Source of the DNA: Enoplosus armatus
Lineage: Eukaryota > Chordata > Actinopteri > Centrarchiformes > Enoplosidae
Reading direction: 5' to 3'
Assembly (NCBI RefSeq): GCF_043641665.1
Contig: NC_092183.1
Coordinates: 21,059,001-21,123,000 of the forward strand
Length of the DNA stretch: 64,000 nucleotides
Part shown: positions 1 through 14,111 of the stretch, one piece after another
Numbering within the stretch: the first letter of the stretch is position 1
Layout of the letters: every line of letters begins with the position of its first letter
Translations under genes and position numbers: made by a program
Notes under the pieces: model-generated
Told to the model about the DNA's origin: nothing
Seen by the model: the letters and a program-made list of their open reading frames with translations, nothing else
Database searches by the model: none

Positions 1-40
1 AGAATGGTCTAGTGCCATAAGTTAACAGGGGCGGACTGAC

Positions 41-3000
41 CTGATGGGTCTTGCTGTTGCTGTAGAAGAAGGCCAAGCGGTAGAGGCTCTTGTAGTGCTG
101 AGGGAAGCGGCCGAGGCAGAGGAAGAGAGCGCGGACGCACATTTCCACCAGCATTCGCCTCTGGTCGGCACGTTCTGTAGGCAGGGCCTTGGGCACCTCG
201 ATCACTTCAGCGGGGGGCTCTGGCTTCCTCTTTCCCTCACTGGCTGGGGTTTGAGGAGTGGCCTGTTGAGAGGCGGTTGGCTTTGGAGGAGTAGCTGGGA
301 CAGGAAGAGGATGAGGACAAGGGTCCACAGAGACCTTGGGGGCTGAAGCCTCAGGGAGTGTCATCACCACAGCTTCTACTACTTCCTGGATAACTTTTTC
401 TTCTGTCTGGATGCCAGAATGTTCTCCATGTGATGCTAAAGTAGGGTTTAGATCAAAGACTTCAGGACTTGAACTCAAAGTTTTGCATGTTAGATCAGTT
501 TATCTGATTGTTTAATGTGGAGCATGTAAACAAGACACCACATCTGACTATAGGTTTTTGTGCAAATTTAAATACTTTGTGCTGAAACAATGTAATGGTA
601 CAGGTAAACACAGCCAGCAAAGATCTGTCATTTCAATCCAAGTGTACCTGTGTCCTCTGACACGGACTGCCCGTCCTTCACAGGGGTTGTACTTTCTGAT
701 GACGATGAACTGGCTTTCCCAGAGGCAGGTTTGTGGCTGCTGTCTTGTGAGCTGGTGGGATCTGTGAAGGCATCCTGGGTGGAGTTGGAGTCAGAGAGCA
801 TCACCACCTCGCTGTCCTGACTGCGCTCTGCCAAAACAAAAAACACCATGGGTCATGCCGCCAGTTGCGTGGACCCAGATCAAGACAAACGACTTCAGCC
901 TTTGGGGATGTGATGGATAAATCAATACACAATACGATCATACGATATTGATCATACTGCAATTTCAGGCTGGTTAATTTTTCATTGGTCAAGAAATTGA
1001 GATTACTGTACTGTATGAATTTCAATGCCAATTATCCAAAATATGTAATTGCATACTTTAACAGCATGCTGTGTAGGCCTTTTTCAAGCTGTTGGTTGGT
1101 GACTTGTTTTTAAATGCCAAACATTCCCTGTTGTAATAATGAGGGGGGAAAAGAAATAAGTACAATTATGAAACAAAAATAGGTCATGAGCCACAAATCC
1201 TTATTAGTGCATCCCTAATGACACATTGTTATAAAAAGGAGAAATGGTTTGTTTTTGTAAGTGGTCCAAAACCAAAATGCCAGCATTCCTCTTAATTGCC
1301 ATGTTGTGCAGCCTCAGCAAAAAAAGGTCCTTGGCAGGGAACTGTAAATAACAGAATCAGAAGGGCAACAAGCTTTTGCTATTTCAGTGAATAATGCACA
1401 CAAGGGACTTTTCAAAAGATTCACAGTCATGAGTTAACAGCCAAGGTACTGTGGTACTGATGTATGTATGTAAGCAGACAACCAACTGTGTATTCAGTGC
1501 TTCCTACAAGAATGCACTCTGTTCTGGATTAAAAACATCTCCTCTTAAAGATTTGGGTGGGTTTGAAGAGCAGTACCATTCAGAGAAGCCAGCCACATTG
1601 GAGACCTGGGCAGGCAGTAATCATGGTCAAACTCTGGTGAGGCTGTTGAAGATATGGGGAGCTGGTTTTAAAATAGAATCAAGAAAAGCTGTATCTCGAA
1701 ATGTATATATATATATTTTTAAATCTGCAATTTTCCTAAAACAAAAAAAACGAAAACAAAAAAACCCTTTACCTTTCTTGACAACCGAGTACAGATTTAA
1801 TGCCACTCCCTTTGAAAGTGTAGAACCTGATTCAGACACAAATATCTGTGAGAACGCACAAAATGTGCAGTGCAAGTGTTTTGATAGTATTTCAACGGTC
1901 TTACAAATTTCAGTATTTCTGAAGATCAATTTCTTCCTCCTAAACTTAAAGATAAGGCCTGTGATATGATCAATGGATAAAACCTAGAGCTGCCTCGTCA
2001 GCAATGCAGTTTAAGACACATAACTGATCTCCTATTTTACTGTCAATAGAGAAGTAACATAAAGAAAACACACAGTACAAATCCAGAAAGAATATAATAC
2101 GATAAAGAGGAGCATTTTCCCAGATAATGATTAAAGGCTGAATGTCTGAATCAGGCCCCAAAGTCGTCACCTTGATGTGCTTTAAGCAGGACTCAAGCCA
2201 GAAAAACTGGACACCTACAAGCAAACATGTGCAGTCTCAGAGTTGAGTGCCAACAACGGGCCTGCCACATTCTTCCTGACTTGGCATTTTCACACTAATT
2301 GGCCATAATTGGAAATTATATCCAATTAGTGGAAAATAGCAAACACATGACTCACGTGGGATTTTTGAAATATCTCCAGGGAGTTTAGCTTTCTGTCAAA
2401 TTAAGTCCACACCAAACTCAAACAAAATATGACCACATGACAACACCAGACAATTTAGTGAAAGTGTGATAAAGGACTGACTGTCCAGTCGTGAAGACAT
2501 TCACCCCATTAGAACTACATGCATATCAATGGCAAAGCAGGTGGTAAAAGCAAGCAGGCAAAGAGGTAGCAGGCAGGTAGGTAGGTAGGAAGGAATCTGG
2601 AAAGGGTGACAAAACTGGCAACATGGGCAATATGGCTGCGTTATTTGCACATTCAAGCTAAACATGACACATGGGGAGGGTGAACAGATGTCACTGCTTT
2701 TGTCATATGGAAAGAATGGCCATGACTGTTTTCCCCAAACAGCATTTCGGCTTCCGTTTCATAATACCCTGCGCAGAGTTACAATAAATGACAATGTTGG
2801 CTCCAATTCCTGAAATTGAAATCCAGGCTGCTTTAACTCCATCATACGCTCAATGTGTAAGTATGTGGCTGTTTTCTGTTAATTCTGACATCTTGGTGAC
2901 ACAACACCAAAACCTTTCTCAGGCACACTTAAAGTGTCTTCTCTGAAATTCAAACAAAGGCAATTATGACTGCAACACCACATACTTACATAACTGGTTA

Positions 3001-3858
3001 ATTTGCATAAATCAAAAAGGTCAGTTATTATGTTGATTGCACACACAATGATGTACTAGGTGCACATTAGTGAAAGCAATAATGTACATCTAAAACACAT
3101 TGCTGTACATAACTATCAAGTCTGTTTTTCAAAAAAAAAATGTTCTTTCATATCCAGCTTCATGAGAAAAATACGTATCATACCGTATTATTAAAACCTT
3201 CACTTAACCAGGTAATTTATTGAGATTAGGATCTCTTTTGAAGGAGACACACACTCTCTCACACACACACACACACTATAATTGACACCCAACAGGTAAA
3301 TACTGTCCTTGGGAACTTTCATTACTTTTCACCATATAGATGGATTTAATTACTAGGGACGTTAAAACTTGTGTGTGGTTAGCTTGTTGTGTGTCTTGTT
3401 TGGGTTTCCATTTCTTCTCCTATAAAAGAGATCTTAATCTCAATAAATTACTTGGGTTATAAAGGTTATAATAACAAGGGAGGTGCTTGCCGATAAATAT
3501 GTAACCACTGTAATCAAGACTTGGTTATTATTGGCAAAGCCCTCTGGATTAGCATCTGGGATCTCTGACAATGCAAACCACTCTGTTTAACCAACTGTGC
3601 TAAACACACAGTGAAGCAACAATCAGGATCATTGAGAATTTGCAGCTCTTGTGGTGTGGTACCAGTCGACAGCAGCTGATTGAGGCTAAAAAACACACAA
3701 GCCTGCAATACTGAACAGATGTCTCCATGGTGTTATAGGCTTAAGGAAGTTACAAAAAAGCAACAATTGTAAAAAATATTAGGAGATGCAAGATGAAAAG
3801 AAAAGAAAGAAAAGAAGACCAACAATAAAGCAGCCAAGAGAAATTGATGTTATTTCAG

Positions 3859-3889
<31 letters not shown>

Positions 3890-6612
3890 ACGTACACACA
3901 CACACACAGAGGCCTTAATGCTCTCTGCAAAACTCAATCTTCAAATCCATTTGTTTCAACACTGCTGCTTTGTCAGGCATAGCAAATTAGTCAAATAATC
4001 AGTAGCCATATTGCCCATTTCACCACATCCCAATCACCCAGTGCATGGGGATCATTGTAACTGAAACCAAAGCCATTAAGCATGGTGATTAGCAATCTGA
4101 GCACTCCCCAGTGGGCTTCCTGTCCCAGTGCAGAAAGGGCAAAGAGCCCAACCCCAGAGACAGTGTCTAGGACTGGGACTGTACCATCAGCCTGCTGCTC
4201 CTCATGCCGCTGCTGCTGCCACTGTTGCCGTCGGAGTGTTTTGCGTTTGGCGTAATCATGGTCAAATGGCGTGGCCACGTAAGGAGGGGAAGTCAGACCT
4301 GGAGTGGCAGCTGATGGAAGGGAGGAGCTGTGGGCGTTCCCTATGCAAACTGACGAGCAATTAAAGTCTTCATCCATCATGGAGGGGGGTTTCTCCCTGC
4401 AATGAATCAAGAACAACGTTGAGAATGAATGTTCAGCCATATGACTGAATTGTTGTTCGGAATTCCTGCAGGGTTATATTTCTGTAACTTACTTTTCATG
4501 GGACCTAGGCATGCTTGGCATACTCTTCTCTTCCCCCCTGGCAAACGGCCCGGTAGCAGCCTCAACCAGCAAACTGAACAAGAGCTCGTGTTCCAGACCA
4601 GGCTCATTAGCCTCTAGTAGTTTTAAGATGGTGGCACTGAGACGGAAATGCAACTAGAAGAAAGAGGTTTGGGGAAAAAAAAAAAGAAGTTTAATGTCTT
4701 TAAATGTGAATGCTTTCAGACCATTATCTTACATAACACAATCAATGTGACACAGCTAGAAACTATATGAGCTACCAGCCACAGGTAGTTTACCTCTAGG
4801 GCCTCCATGGCCAGGTCGGGAGGATTATGATAATGGATTTTCCGGGGGTACCTGGCAGCTTCTTCATGCAAATAGTGTGCTGCCTATAAATATAAAGAAG
4901 AGAGAGTCACCAACCCAACACAATCATCTAGCAATATAAATGAACAGGTAAAATGGAGGTAAGGAGTGCAATAAGGAGTAGAAGACAGCCATGTGTGCTG
5001 GGATCCGGGTTCACTGTGTTCACACTGCCCCCCTCATCCTCTGCTGACCTCCATGACTGTGTTTCATACAAGGTTCATCTGCCTCCACTGATCTAATCAG
5101 AACAACAGAGCTATGACTAACTCCATACATTGTTCTCTCTAGGAAAAACAAACATCTTGCGAGGGTGGAAGGGCAGCGATCTTTGTTTCTGTAGGCGGAT
5201 TATGAAACAACTCCAGGGAGAACAAGAAAAATGTCTGCAATCAATTTAGTACCGAAGGATTATTCCAATTACTGTCAACTAAAGTTTTCATTTCCCTGGT
5301 TTTTACCATCATGACAACTATATTGAAAATTTCCCAACTTACTTCACTGACTTCTATCATTTTTTGTCCATTACACTGATGTACTCAGAAATACAATTAG
5401 AACAATTAAAAATTTCAGATAACTAAAAAATATGGTGTTTAATCAAGATTTCAACCTTCAGGAAATGGATTCATTTGAAAATCAAAACCTCAACAACAAC
5501 GTTCATTACTAAACATAAATCAATGAACAAATTCATGGGATGATTGTCATGTAAAACTTGAATCTACAACCTGTTGTAGTTGTTTACCTTTTTGTAAAAC
5601 TGCAGATATTCCACTGAGGTCTGTTTGCGTTTCTCTGCTATCTTCCCCAGCATGTAGTGAATGAGCCATTCTTCTTCATCACTGTCACACTCACAGCGGG
5701 AAGCACCCTGGAAACACTGGAACGCCGTCTCCAACATGGAATCTCTCCTTTCTTCCATCTGAAACAACACACACACAGACACACAGCGGAGCCTTCATGA
5801 GTAATTTAGGTCAAGGCAACAGATCAATTTACTCTACAATGAATTCACATGTGGCATAAGCAAAAGTGACAGGATGTGACATCTGTTTAGCTCACACATT
5901 GAAAACCTGACACAAAAGCGGACTTAACGTAAACTGGCAGGGAATACAGATGAGCAACAAGATAACTCTGCTCATGAGGCACATGTTAACCTCACCTGTT
6001 TAACCACCTCTGGGGGGAGCTCGTTGCGCCACTGCTTGAGCTGCCGCGAAGCAAACGAATGCAGCGCATATGATATGGTACCGTACTCGATCCACAGAGA
6101 CAGGTTGGAGCTGTCTATCTCCAGGGCCCTCTTAAAGCAGTTCAGCACTGCCTGGGAGTGTTTCCATATAGGAACGTCACTTTTCAGCTCATTGGAGTTG
6201 AGCTTTTCCTGGATACGGCTGGCCCGAGCTAAAGCCATGCCTGCCCAGGAGTCAAACCTGAGGAAAGATACATGTTTCTAGTAAAGTCACTGCACTTGAT
6301 GGATTGCTGCAAAATACAAGTAAACAAACCCTACACATTAACACTTAATTGCCAGTATTCATACACACAAAAAGTTTACCTTGTAAAATTACAAAAAATA
6401 TGTTTTGTAATGTGCACTAGCATTGACACTAGTGTGGAGAAATGAGCTACCTGTTGGGACACACGCATATGTCATGCATATAAAACTTGATGGCTTTGGA
6501 CTGCTCTTTGTTCTTGAAATGGTAATCAGCCAGCAGGTAGTAGATCTCATTAATGATTGGAGGTGCAGGAGCACTACCCTCAGGAAGGCATGGGGCCTTA
6601 GAGAGAGAGAGA

Positions 6613-6662
<50 letters not shown>

Positions 6663-9600
6663 AAAATTCAACATTTGAATCATCAGGTTTCTCAGTGACA
6701 AACCTGTAAATGAAGATAAGAGAGTGACATAAAGGCAGAGCAAGACTTAAAACTGTTTAGCATGTCTGACTCACTGGTGTTCTTCGCATTCAGTGTGGGC
6801 CCACCAACTGACCTTTTCTGCCGTGCCCTCAATGTAGGCTGCCACTTCATCCATGGTGAGGATGGGGGTGTCACTTGGGGGTGCGATGCCAGCAAACCTC
6901 CTTAGCAGATTGGCCAATTCTGCAGACACTGTGCTCGTCTTATAGCTGTCAAATTCGGGCAGTGACTTTGGTTTGAAGTACTGGAACATGAAGAGGGTAT
7001 CGCACCACAGCAGCTCAACCTGCAAAACACAGATTCATTCCACAGGAAACATTAGTGTCATAGTCCATTGTATTAGAGAGTCACACACAGCTCCAGAGAA
7101 AATTGGTGGCATCGAGGTCTCCTGGGGACTCTCTTGCACTGTGCTATTGTATAATTACAGTCAGAGTGCCAGTCATCTATATGCACTGGGTCACAGTTGT
7201 GGGAATGACACCCACCTGGTGGCTGGACACGTGCATTACAAAAATATAAGAGACCAGGGGCTGTATCCACAAAACTTCTCTGTGCCAAGAGTCACTCTAG
7301 TGGTTAAATTCTCACAATATTATCAGAGTTATTGCCCCCTCCCCCCTCATTCAGTGAATTAATGCTATTATGCCATTAATGCTATTTCTCGGCCTCCATT
7401 TATTTAAATGATACCAGACACGAGTACCTTGCAAGCCGACAAAACAACATTAATGGATAAAGCTTTCACTGTGTTGTGAGAGTTAATGAGGGCACATGTT
7501 TGCGTCATTGGCAGCCTGCCCCTGTTCAAACACTCTGTTTATGTACGTTTGCCAATACAGGTGAGAAATCATACCAATAAGTCAAAGCCTTGAGCCATTT
7601 TCACCACCTCTTCACTATTTCACCGCCTCTTCAACACCATTTTTTATCTAAATACCAGCTCAGCCACATTTGGAGTCTTTTGTTTTACATTTTCAATTAC
7701 ATAATATAATGGTTAAAAATAGGACAAGCAATCTTAGCTGAGATTGACTTTTGTACTTTGCTAATCAGAAGTTAATCAGTTTAGTTACAGAGTCACTTCA
7801 AGTTCATGCAACATATTACAATACGCTTAATCAAAGGCATGACCTGAGAGACTTTTAGAAGCATGTGAGTGAGTGACCTGTGGAGATGAGTGGTCCTCAA
7901 GGTAGCGGGTCTTGCTCTTCTTACTGGGGTAGGCATATAGGCAGAAGAAGCACTGTTCCAAGGCCATCTCCAACTCCTCTTTGTAGGGATGAGAGTCTTT
8001 GTTGGAAGAGGCTACAAGCTCTTTTTCCAAAACTTGAACCTACACCAAACATAATAATAACGCACTGTCAAACTGTTCAAATGGTCCATACAAATACATT
8101 TAGTCAAAGAAACACGTCAGGTCTACAGTTGATTTATGTAAATATTCAATAGCAGGAATCCACAGCAGATACAGATACAATACACTCAATTGAAGTTCTT
8201 TTCAAATTAAAAAGGCATATATGTAAGCTTTACATTCACATATCACTTCGGTCAGAATACAGTATGTGCAGAGAGATGTGTACAAACAAACTTACATAGA
8301 ACTTGAGGAGTGCACCATCTGAGTTGCAGCACAGGGAGCGACGGCCAAGATACTCATGGGCTGTGTTCAGAAGCATCAGGGAGGAGGGCAGCATGGGAGT
8401 GTCTGAGTCATCTGAAAATGAGACTTGACAGGGTCACTCCGTGTAACAACTACCAAGGGAAAACTGAAGGCATGAAAACAAGTCAACAAACCTTCATCAT
8501 CCCCTACAGACATATGCTGTCGAAGCATACAGTCAAAAGCAGCCTCCTCATGTTTGATGATGCGATACAGGATCATCCAAGGCAGAACCGAGAAGAAATA
8601 AGGCTCTTTGGGATCGTCGGAAATGTTCATGCTAAGATCAATCAGCTGGAAACACAACATCAACCACACAATACATTAACAATCCCACAAAGGCATATCA
8701 GTTTCTTATTATAGTATCAGTTTAGCTGTTTCTTTAGGAAAACCCGTGTTGTCTTCAACTTCCTTCTAACCTGAATTAGGTTGTTTGCCAGTCGAGCCAT
8801 ACTAGAGAGGTGGGGGAAATTGCTTAGAAGCTGAGAGTCTTTGGTGAAGCAGACCTCGATGCCATCCAGCAACTTTCCAATGGTGCTGACCCACTCCTCC
8901 TTACTAGGAGGAGAGCTGTTTGGAGCAGAGTTGAGCTGCTGCAGGGCTTCATTCAGAGCCAGCTCGCTGTACTCCAAACACTGCTGGTGGTCCTGCAGCT
9001 TCAACAACGAGCTCTAAGCCAGAGAGTTCAGAGAATAAGAAATGTCAACCATCACACATTTCAAAAGACATTTAGATTCAAATCGATATCGTGGCAGCAT
9101 ATCTAACCTGCAGTAGCATCAGCTGAGCAGGCCGTTCTGGTGCTGAGCTCACAAACTCCAGAGGTTTACTCCTGCTGCCGTAATTAAGAGTGGGCTGCAG
9201 CAGGCGCACAACTGACTCAAAGTCTGCAGACTCAAAGAGACGCTGGATCTCCTCCAAAGACTGACAACGCTCCAGAGACTTCAGCTTCTTGTCAATCTGT
9301 CCATGGGGATAGAGGAAACCCAAAAGAAACCCACAGTCAAAACAGCTGTGAGCGCTTTGAGGGACTTGCTAACAGTTGTGCTTCTTGTCATTTACTATTA
9401 TTAAAAAAAATACGTAAAAGATCAAGAGAACAGCTGTGTTGTTTATGAGTTATTTTTGCTACTTCAGATATCACACATTCTGGTAATTCAAATATGGACT
9501 GGCAACATGTTCTTTTCATAACTCATGGAAACATTAAGGAAATTGAATCTAAAAGATTAAATATAATATGTTAGAAAATAATAGGTTATATTGATAAAAG

Positions 9601-12600
9601 GAAAACGTTTTATCAGCAAGTGCACTGACCTCCTCCACAGAGATTGCTGCATCTACACGTAGATTAGGCAGGTTGATGGTAATGTAATGTTTCCCTTCGG
9701 GGGTCTTTGGTTTGCTCTGCAACAGGCCTACACAGACATCATAGCTCTCCAGGGCCAACTCCATGTCTCCCTGACAAAAGACAAGAAAGACTGACTTACA
9801 AGCCACATCTGGCTGAGCTGAGTGAAAAGGACTTGTACAATCAAAAGTCAAGCACAAAACAAACAACAAAACATAGACTTTACCTGCAGAGCCAAGAATC
9901 GTGCCTTGAGCCAGTAGACACGCACCATGACATCCTGCCAATCATCCTCAAACAGGTCTCTTTGGGACGACCCCAAGGCCAGCAGTAACAGATCGCCCTG
10001 GAAGTGCTGCCCGGGGAATTCTGAGTCAGCTGCATCATTGCCAGGACCAATGCTGCTTCTTCTTGGAGACACTAGACAAGGAAAAAGTGTATGCATGTTG
10101 CTCCCCACAAATGACTTTCCAACATTTAACAAATCCTAATGTTCAGAACTGTAATTGCAGTGCCCCCTTTAGGCCAATCAGTCGCCTTTTTAAAAAAGCT
10201 AAAATTACATTTATCATATATGACATATCACATGCAGAAAAACTAACAGACATTGTAGCACCAATCTGGGTTACATAATACTGCAGCACAGTACTGTAAT
10301 GCATCAATCAACCAAGGACTGTTAAGATTCAATCAGAAAGGATGAGGGGTAGCTCACTGATACTTACCAGTTTTCCCTTTGTTGTGTAACCATTGCTCCA
10401 ACTGCAACTCCATACAAGCTAAACTCATTGCCATCATTTCCTGGACATGCAGTAGATATAAACACTTATTAGAGATCATTGCAGGTGAATAAATATAATT
10501 CTGATGAAAAACTATGGTTATGTCGCTGGTTCCAATTTAAGAAAATGTAAACCTGCAGTCAGCAGAAAAACCACTAACATCAGCAAACTAATTCAAGTTA
10601 AATACATTAACCAGTTTTCTTGTCATTTACCCGGATGTGTTGGTTGCTGCAGTCCCGGAGCAAAGGGTTAGGAAGACCACTGCTGTGCTTTCTCCAGGTC
10701 TGATAGACCTCCAGTACCACAGCAGTCAGCCCCCGAGGCCACTGCTCCAGGAACTTCTGACCCACTGCTTTCAGATAGCGCATCATCAGGTCCAGTATAC
10801 CACCATTGGTCATATTATTGAGCAGGAAGTTGTGGACATCCTGTTTCTCTACAGAAGGGAATGTGCAGTTTGTTAATATGACAGAAACTTGACACAACAG
10901 TGTATAAATACAAACCCACGATGCACTACATACCAGACTCCATGTATTCCACTGAGTCAACAAGTAAGCAACTCCCATGTAGAGGCTGTATGTTCTCCTT
11001 CCCATCACACTGTGTCTCAAGATTACTCAGACTCTCATCATCATTATCAGGATCAAATTTCTTTAGCCTAAGACCAACGAGCAAAATAGTTGTTATCAAC
11101 AGAACTATAAAGGAGCTATCTATCGATGTATTATATATGAGGTTCGGTGTAAGCTACCTGGAAGGAAGGTATTTAAAAAGCAGCTCCTGAAAATCAATCT
11201 TCTCCTCCTTCTTGCATTTGGTGTTTCGAACACGTGCAGAGCGTCGCTTGGCTGTCTCCCCACTATCTTCCACGCCACGTTTCCTTTTGGGAGCTTTCTT
11301 CACTTTATCTGTCAGTGAAACGTCCATTGCTGTAGCTGTGGACGTACAGTAGCATAAACTGAAACCAAACATTCAATCTTACCAAATTATTATTTATTAT
11401 CATATGTAGGCAGGCAAAAGAGAAATTTGTCTTTATAAAGAACTAACCGACAGGGGGAGCAGAAGTGGTGACCTCCACGGTGGTCTGGCTGGGGGTAATC
11501 TGAGGTTGAGTGCTGGGTTGGGGCAGCACTGCTGGCTCAGGGAGGGCCATTGGTGGCAGGGATGAGCTGGGGCTGCTGCTCAGCACGGTGGTCTGGCCCA
11601 TACTGACAGGGCTGCTGGGCTGGGGGAGGTTCTGGAGGAAGTTTGGATCACGGTACTCTGACAAGTCAATTCTGCGGCCAAGACTGGGGCGTGGTGGCTC
11701 ACATGTGGTCTGATGTTTGTACATTGCAAGAAGGCTTTCTCCCACATGCTTCCATCTGAGAAACAAACACAAGAGTTCATTTATAGCTCAAAAAACTACA
11801 GGCAAAACCAGATAGTACAACCCTCAGGGGAAAAGGTTAACAAAACAATTCAATGTCAGTGGAGTTCAAACAAGAATTTCAGTGCATTATATCCCATTTC
11901 TGCATTTTCTACCTTAGCAAGAAGGCTGAGCAGTATTAATTGATCTATCGTCAGAAAGACAAATAACATAACAAGCAAATTTAAACTAAATCGCCCAGAC
12001 AGGAAAAACAAAACAATTCACAGAGACACAGCAGCATAGCACTCACGAGAGGCAGCGGATGGGCTGAATCAGGACAAGGTCAGGCTTTGGTTCACAGTGA
12101 GAGAGAGCCTGTCTGCGCTTCCGTATCTCCAGCGCCTCTTCCACAATGGATTGGCGTTCCTCTTTCTCCACTTCCACATAGTGAATAGACATATCACTGC
12201 AAATGACCCACAGAGATTCGTCAACGATGTGAAAGTATAGAGCTGCAGCTAGAGCACATTCTAAACAGGTGGAGGAATAAAAAGCGAGCTGGTTTCACCA
12301 TTTCAAGAACATCTGCATTGTGTCCCTTTTCAGACAGGGCTGCTCCTCAAAGATCTTCTCCTTCAGCACAAGGCCTTTAGTGTAACAATGATCCTTCTCA
12401 AGGGCTTTAGCAATGAAGTACAAACAGCCTGGAAAAATGTAAGCAGATGACAGTTACTCAGCTCTTGTACTGGTAATGAGAGAGGATACAGAGCAAAGAG
12501 CTTATGATGATGTGTTACGTACAGGTGTAGTCACTGAGTGTGTAGAGAATAGTTATGAGGTTGTCCAGACAGGGCCAGTGGTCGGGGTTACAGTGCAATC

Positions 12601-14111
12601 CCTCCTCAAAGGCATGTCGAGCCAGAGGAATGCGCACCAGTCGCACAGCCACCTGACCAATTTTGTACCACATGTTCACGTCAGTGGAATCCAACATTAC
12701 TGCCTAAGAAAACAACAGAGCAAAAAATATGGTATGAACACTCACCACAGTGTGTGTATTAAAAAGCCACATTTAGCTGCACAAAGCAGTGCAATGCCAA
12801 GAATGATAATAAATCACTAAACTGGCACTGTTTTATCATTTTACCTCCAAATAAAACTCCATAGCAGTCTCCAGGTCATCCCGCAATGCAGCCATACTGG
12901 CCAAGTTTTTAAAAGTTGAATATTTCAACATCAGTCCGGGATGCTTGAGACCCACTCTCTGATCATCCGAGGGCGTGGCCTAAAATATTAGAGGATACAT
13001 CAAATTTGGCACCAAACACTGTGATGCAGATTCATCTTAAAGCCGTCAAGCAGTATGAATGATAACACAGCTCCTGTACGTGAGCAGGGTCTGTACTACC
13101 ACTAAGCTAAATTTTAAGCGAAACTGATTTTTGGCACTTTAATCTTTAATTTTTAGAAGAGAATGTTGGTGCAGCACTGCAGAGAAATTCGAGAAATATT
13201 TGGCACAAGTGGACCTATGCAAACTTTGCATAAAAAGACAGTTCACATGATATAGAAAAACACTACAACACTCAAAATGAATCAAGTGATTTCACAAGTG
13301 AAGACTATTTCAGCACCAATTCCTGAAATGAATATGCAATGTGTGGGAAATATCTGAATCACAAATACTGATCAGTATTTTAATTGCTCTAGACAAATGG
13401 GAATTTTGTTATTACGATGGTAAATTAGGGTGTTTCACATCATAAAGCCTGGCCATGTCCGGATATCATACAGTCCCCCCTGAGTGACCAAATGAGGTGT
13501 ATTGCGGTGAATATGTGAGAGCATTACGCTGGTCTCAATTACATCCCAGATTCACAGTAGTTTGGGTGTTCTGTGCAATCATATTAACAAAGACATTTTG
13601 ACAACCTTGACAGGACTATATGCCATGTGATATTTTACCTCTTTGAGCAGTGGAGTTTTGAGAAGCTCATGATAGGCCTTGGCAGACTCTTCAAACTTGT
13701 CATGCTTTTGCAGATCTAAAGCTTTGTGATACAAAGCAAATGCCTCGGCTTCCTGAAGACAGAAATAAAAGAAAAATCAGACAACTTATTTAGGTCTACA
13801 GAGGAAAACGACAGCAACAGCGGATAGGTTGATTGCTGATTCATCTGCAAATAGTCTGTACCTGAGCCTCTTTTGTCTGACTCTTGTTAGTTCTCAAGGG
13901 GTCTTGAGACTCATCTGCAGCTGTCGAAGCAGCATTCAGTGCTGCTATGCGGATCTGAAGAGAACACAGAAAAAGAGACAAACCCCTTTAGCAAGCAGAG
14001 GTACAACTCAGGAGGGGGAGCTAATACGAGCAGAATACTCTGCACAATCACAAGATGCATCGATACAAAACAGCCACTGAGGATGCACTCAATAATTAAA
14101 AGCCTTACCAT
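41..14111 (-). CDS. cabin1: Calcineurin-binding protein 1 (cabin1), 3' end cut off by the window
   Basis: Coding exons in transcription order: 14111-14109, 13954-13862, 13752-13639, 12979-12845, 12703-12523, 12428-12299, 12196-12047, 11755-11448, 11335-11158, 11067-10934, 10848-10631, 10440-10368, 10071-9884, 9770-9630, 9296-9108, 9013-8771, 8645-8492, 8411-8296, 8039-7878, 7019-6813, 6596-6451, 6257-5996, 5758-5588, 4883-4794, 4653-4493, 4396-4185, 827-648, 435-41. They sum to 1578 in-frame codons. The first coding exon holds only the ATG. The protein matches vertebrate CABIN1 throughout: tetratricopeptide-like helices (about residues 30-220), a basic [12 protein letters not shown] segment near residues 375-395 that looks like a nuclear localisation signal, and the [13 protein letters not shown] block in the last visible exon. 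The family is a subunit of the HIRA histone H3.3 chaperone complex (yeast Hir3-related) and represses calcineurin and MEF2. The C-terminal region, about 600 residues in human including the MEF2/calcineurin-binding part, lies off the left edge. No frameshift seen. Confidence 0.96.
828..4184 (-). other. Long cabin1 intron without recognised genes
   Basis: The intron between coding exons 4396-4185 and 827-648 is the largest in the visible part of cabin1. It is AT-rich, with a short CA tract near 3259-3276 and a (CA)n microsatellite at about 3859-3910. Open frames inside it are short and not family-like. I see no conserved exon or RNA gene. Confidence 0.6.
6601..6660. repeat. (GA)n microsatellite at a cabin1 splice acceptor
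   Basis: A nearly pure 60-bp GA repeat on the plus strand, so (TC)n on the transcribed strand of cabin1. It ends four bases before the first base of the coding exon starting at 6596 on the minus strand, so it forms the polypyrimidine tract directly before the AAG acceptor. Confidence 0.95.

Noticed and set aside
1451..1969. 172-aa plus-strand frame in a cabin1 intron
   Set aside because: AT-rich and low-complexity in part, with no family-like motif and no promoter or splice context.
6389..6743. Ser/Leu- and Arg/Glu-repeat reading frames
   Set aside because: They are translations of the GA microsatellite next to a genuine cabin1 exon in another frame.
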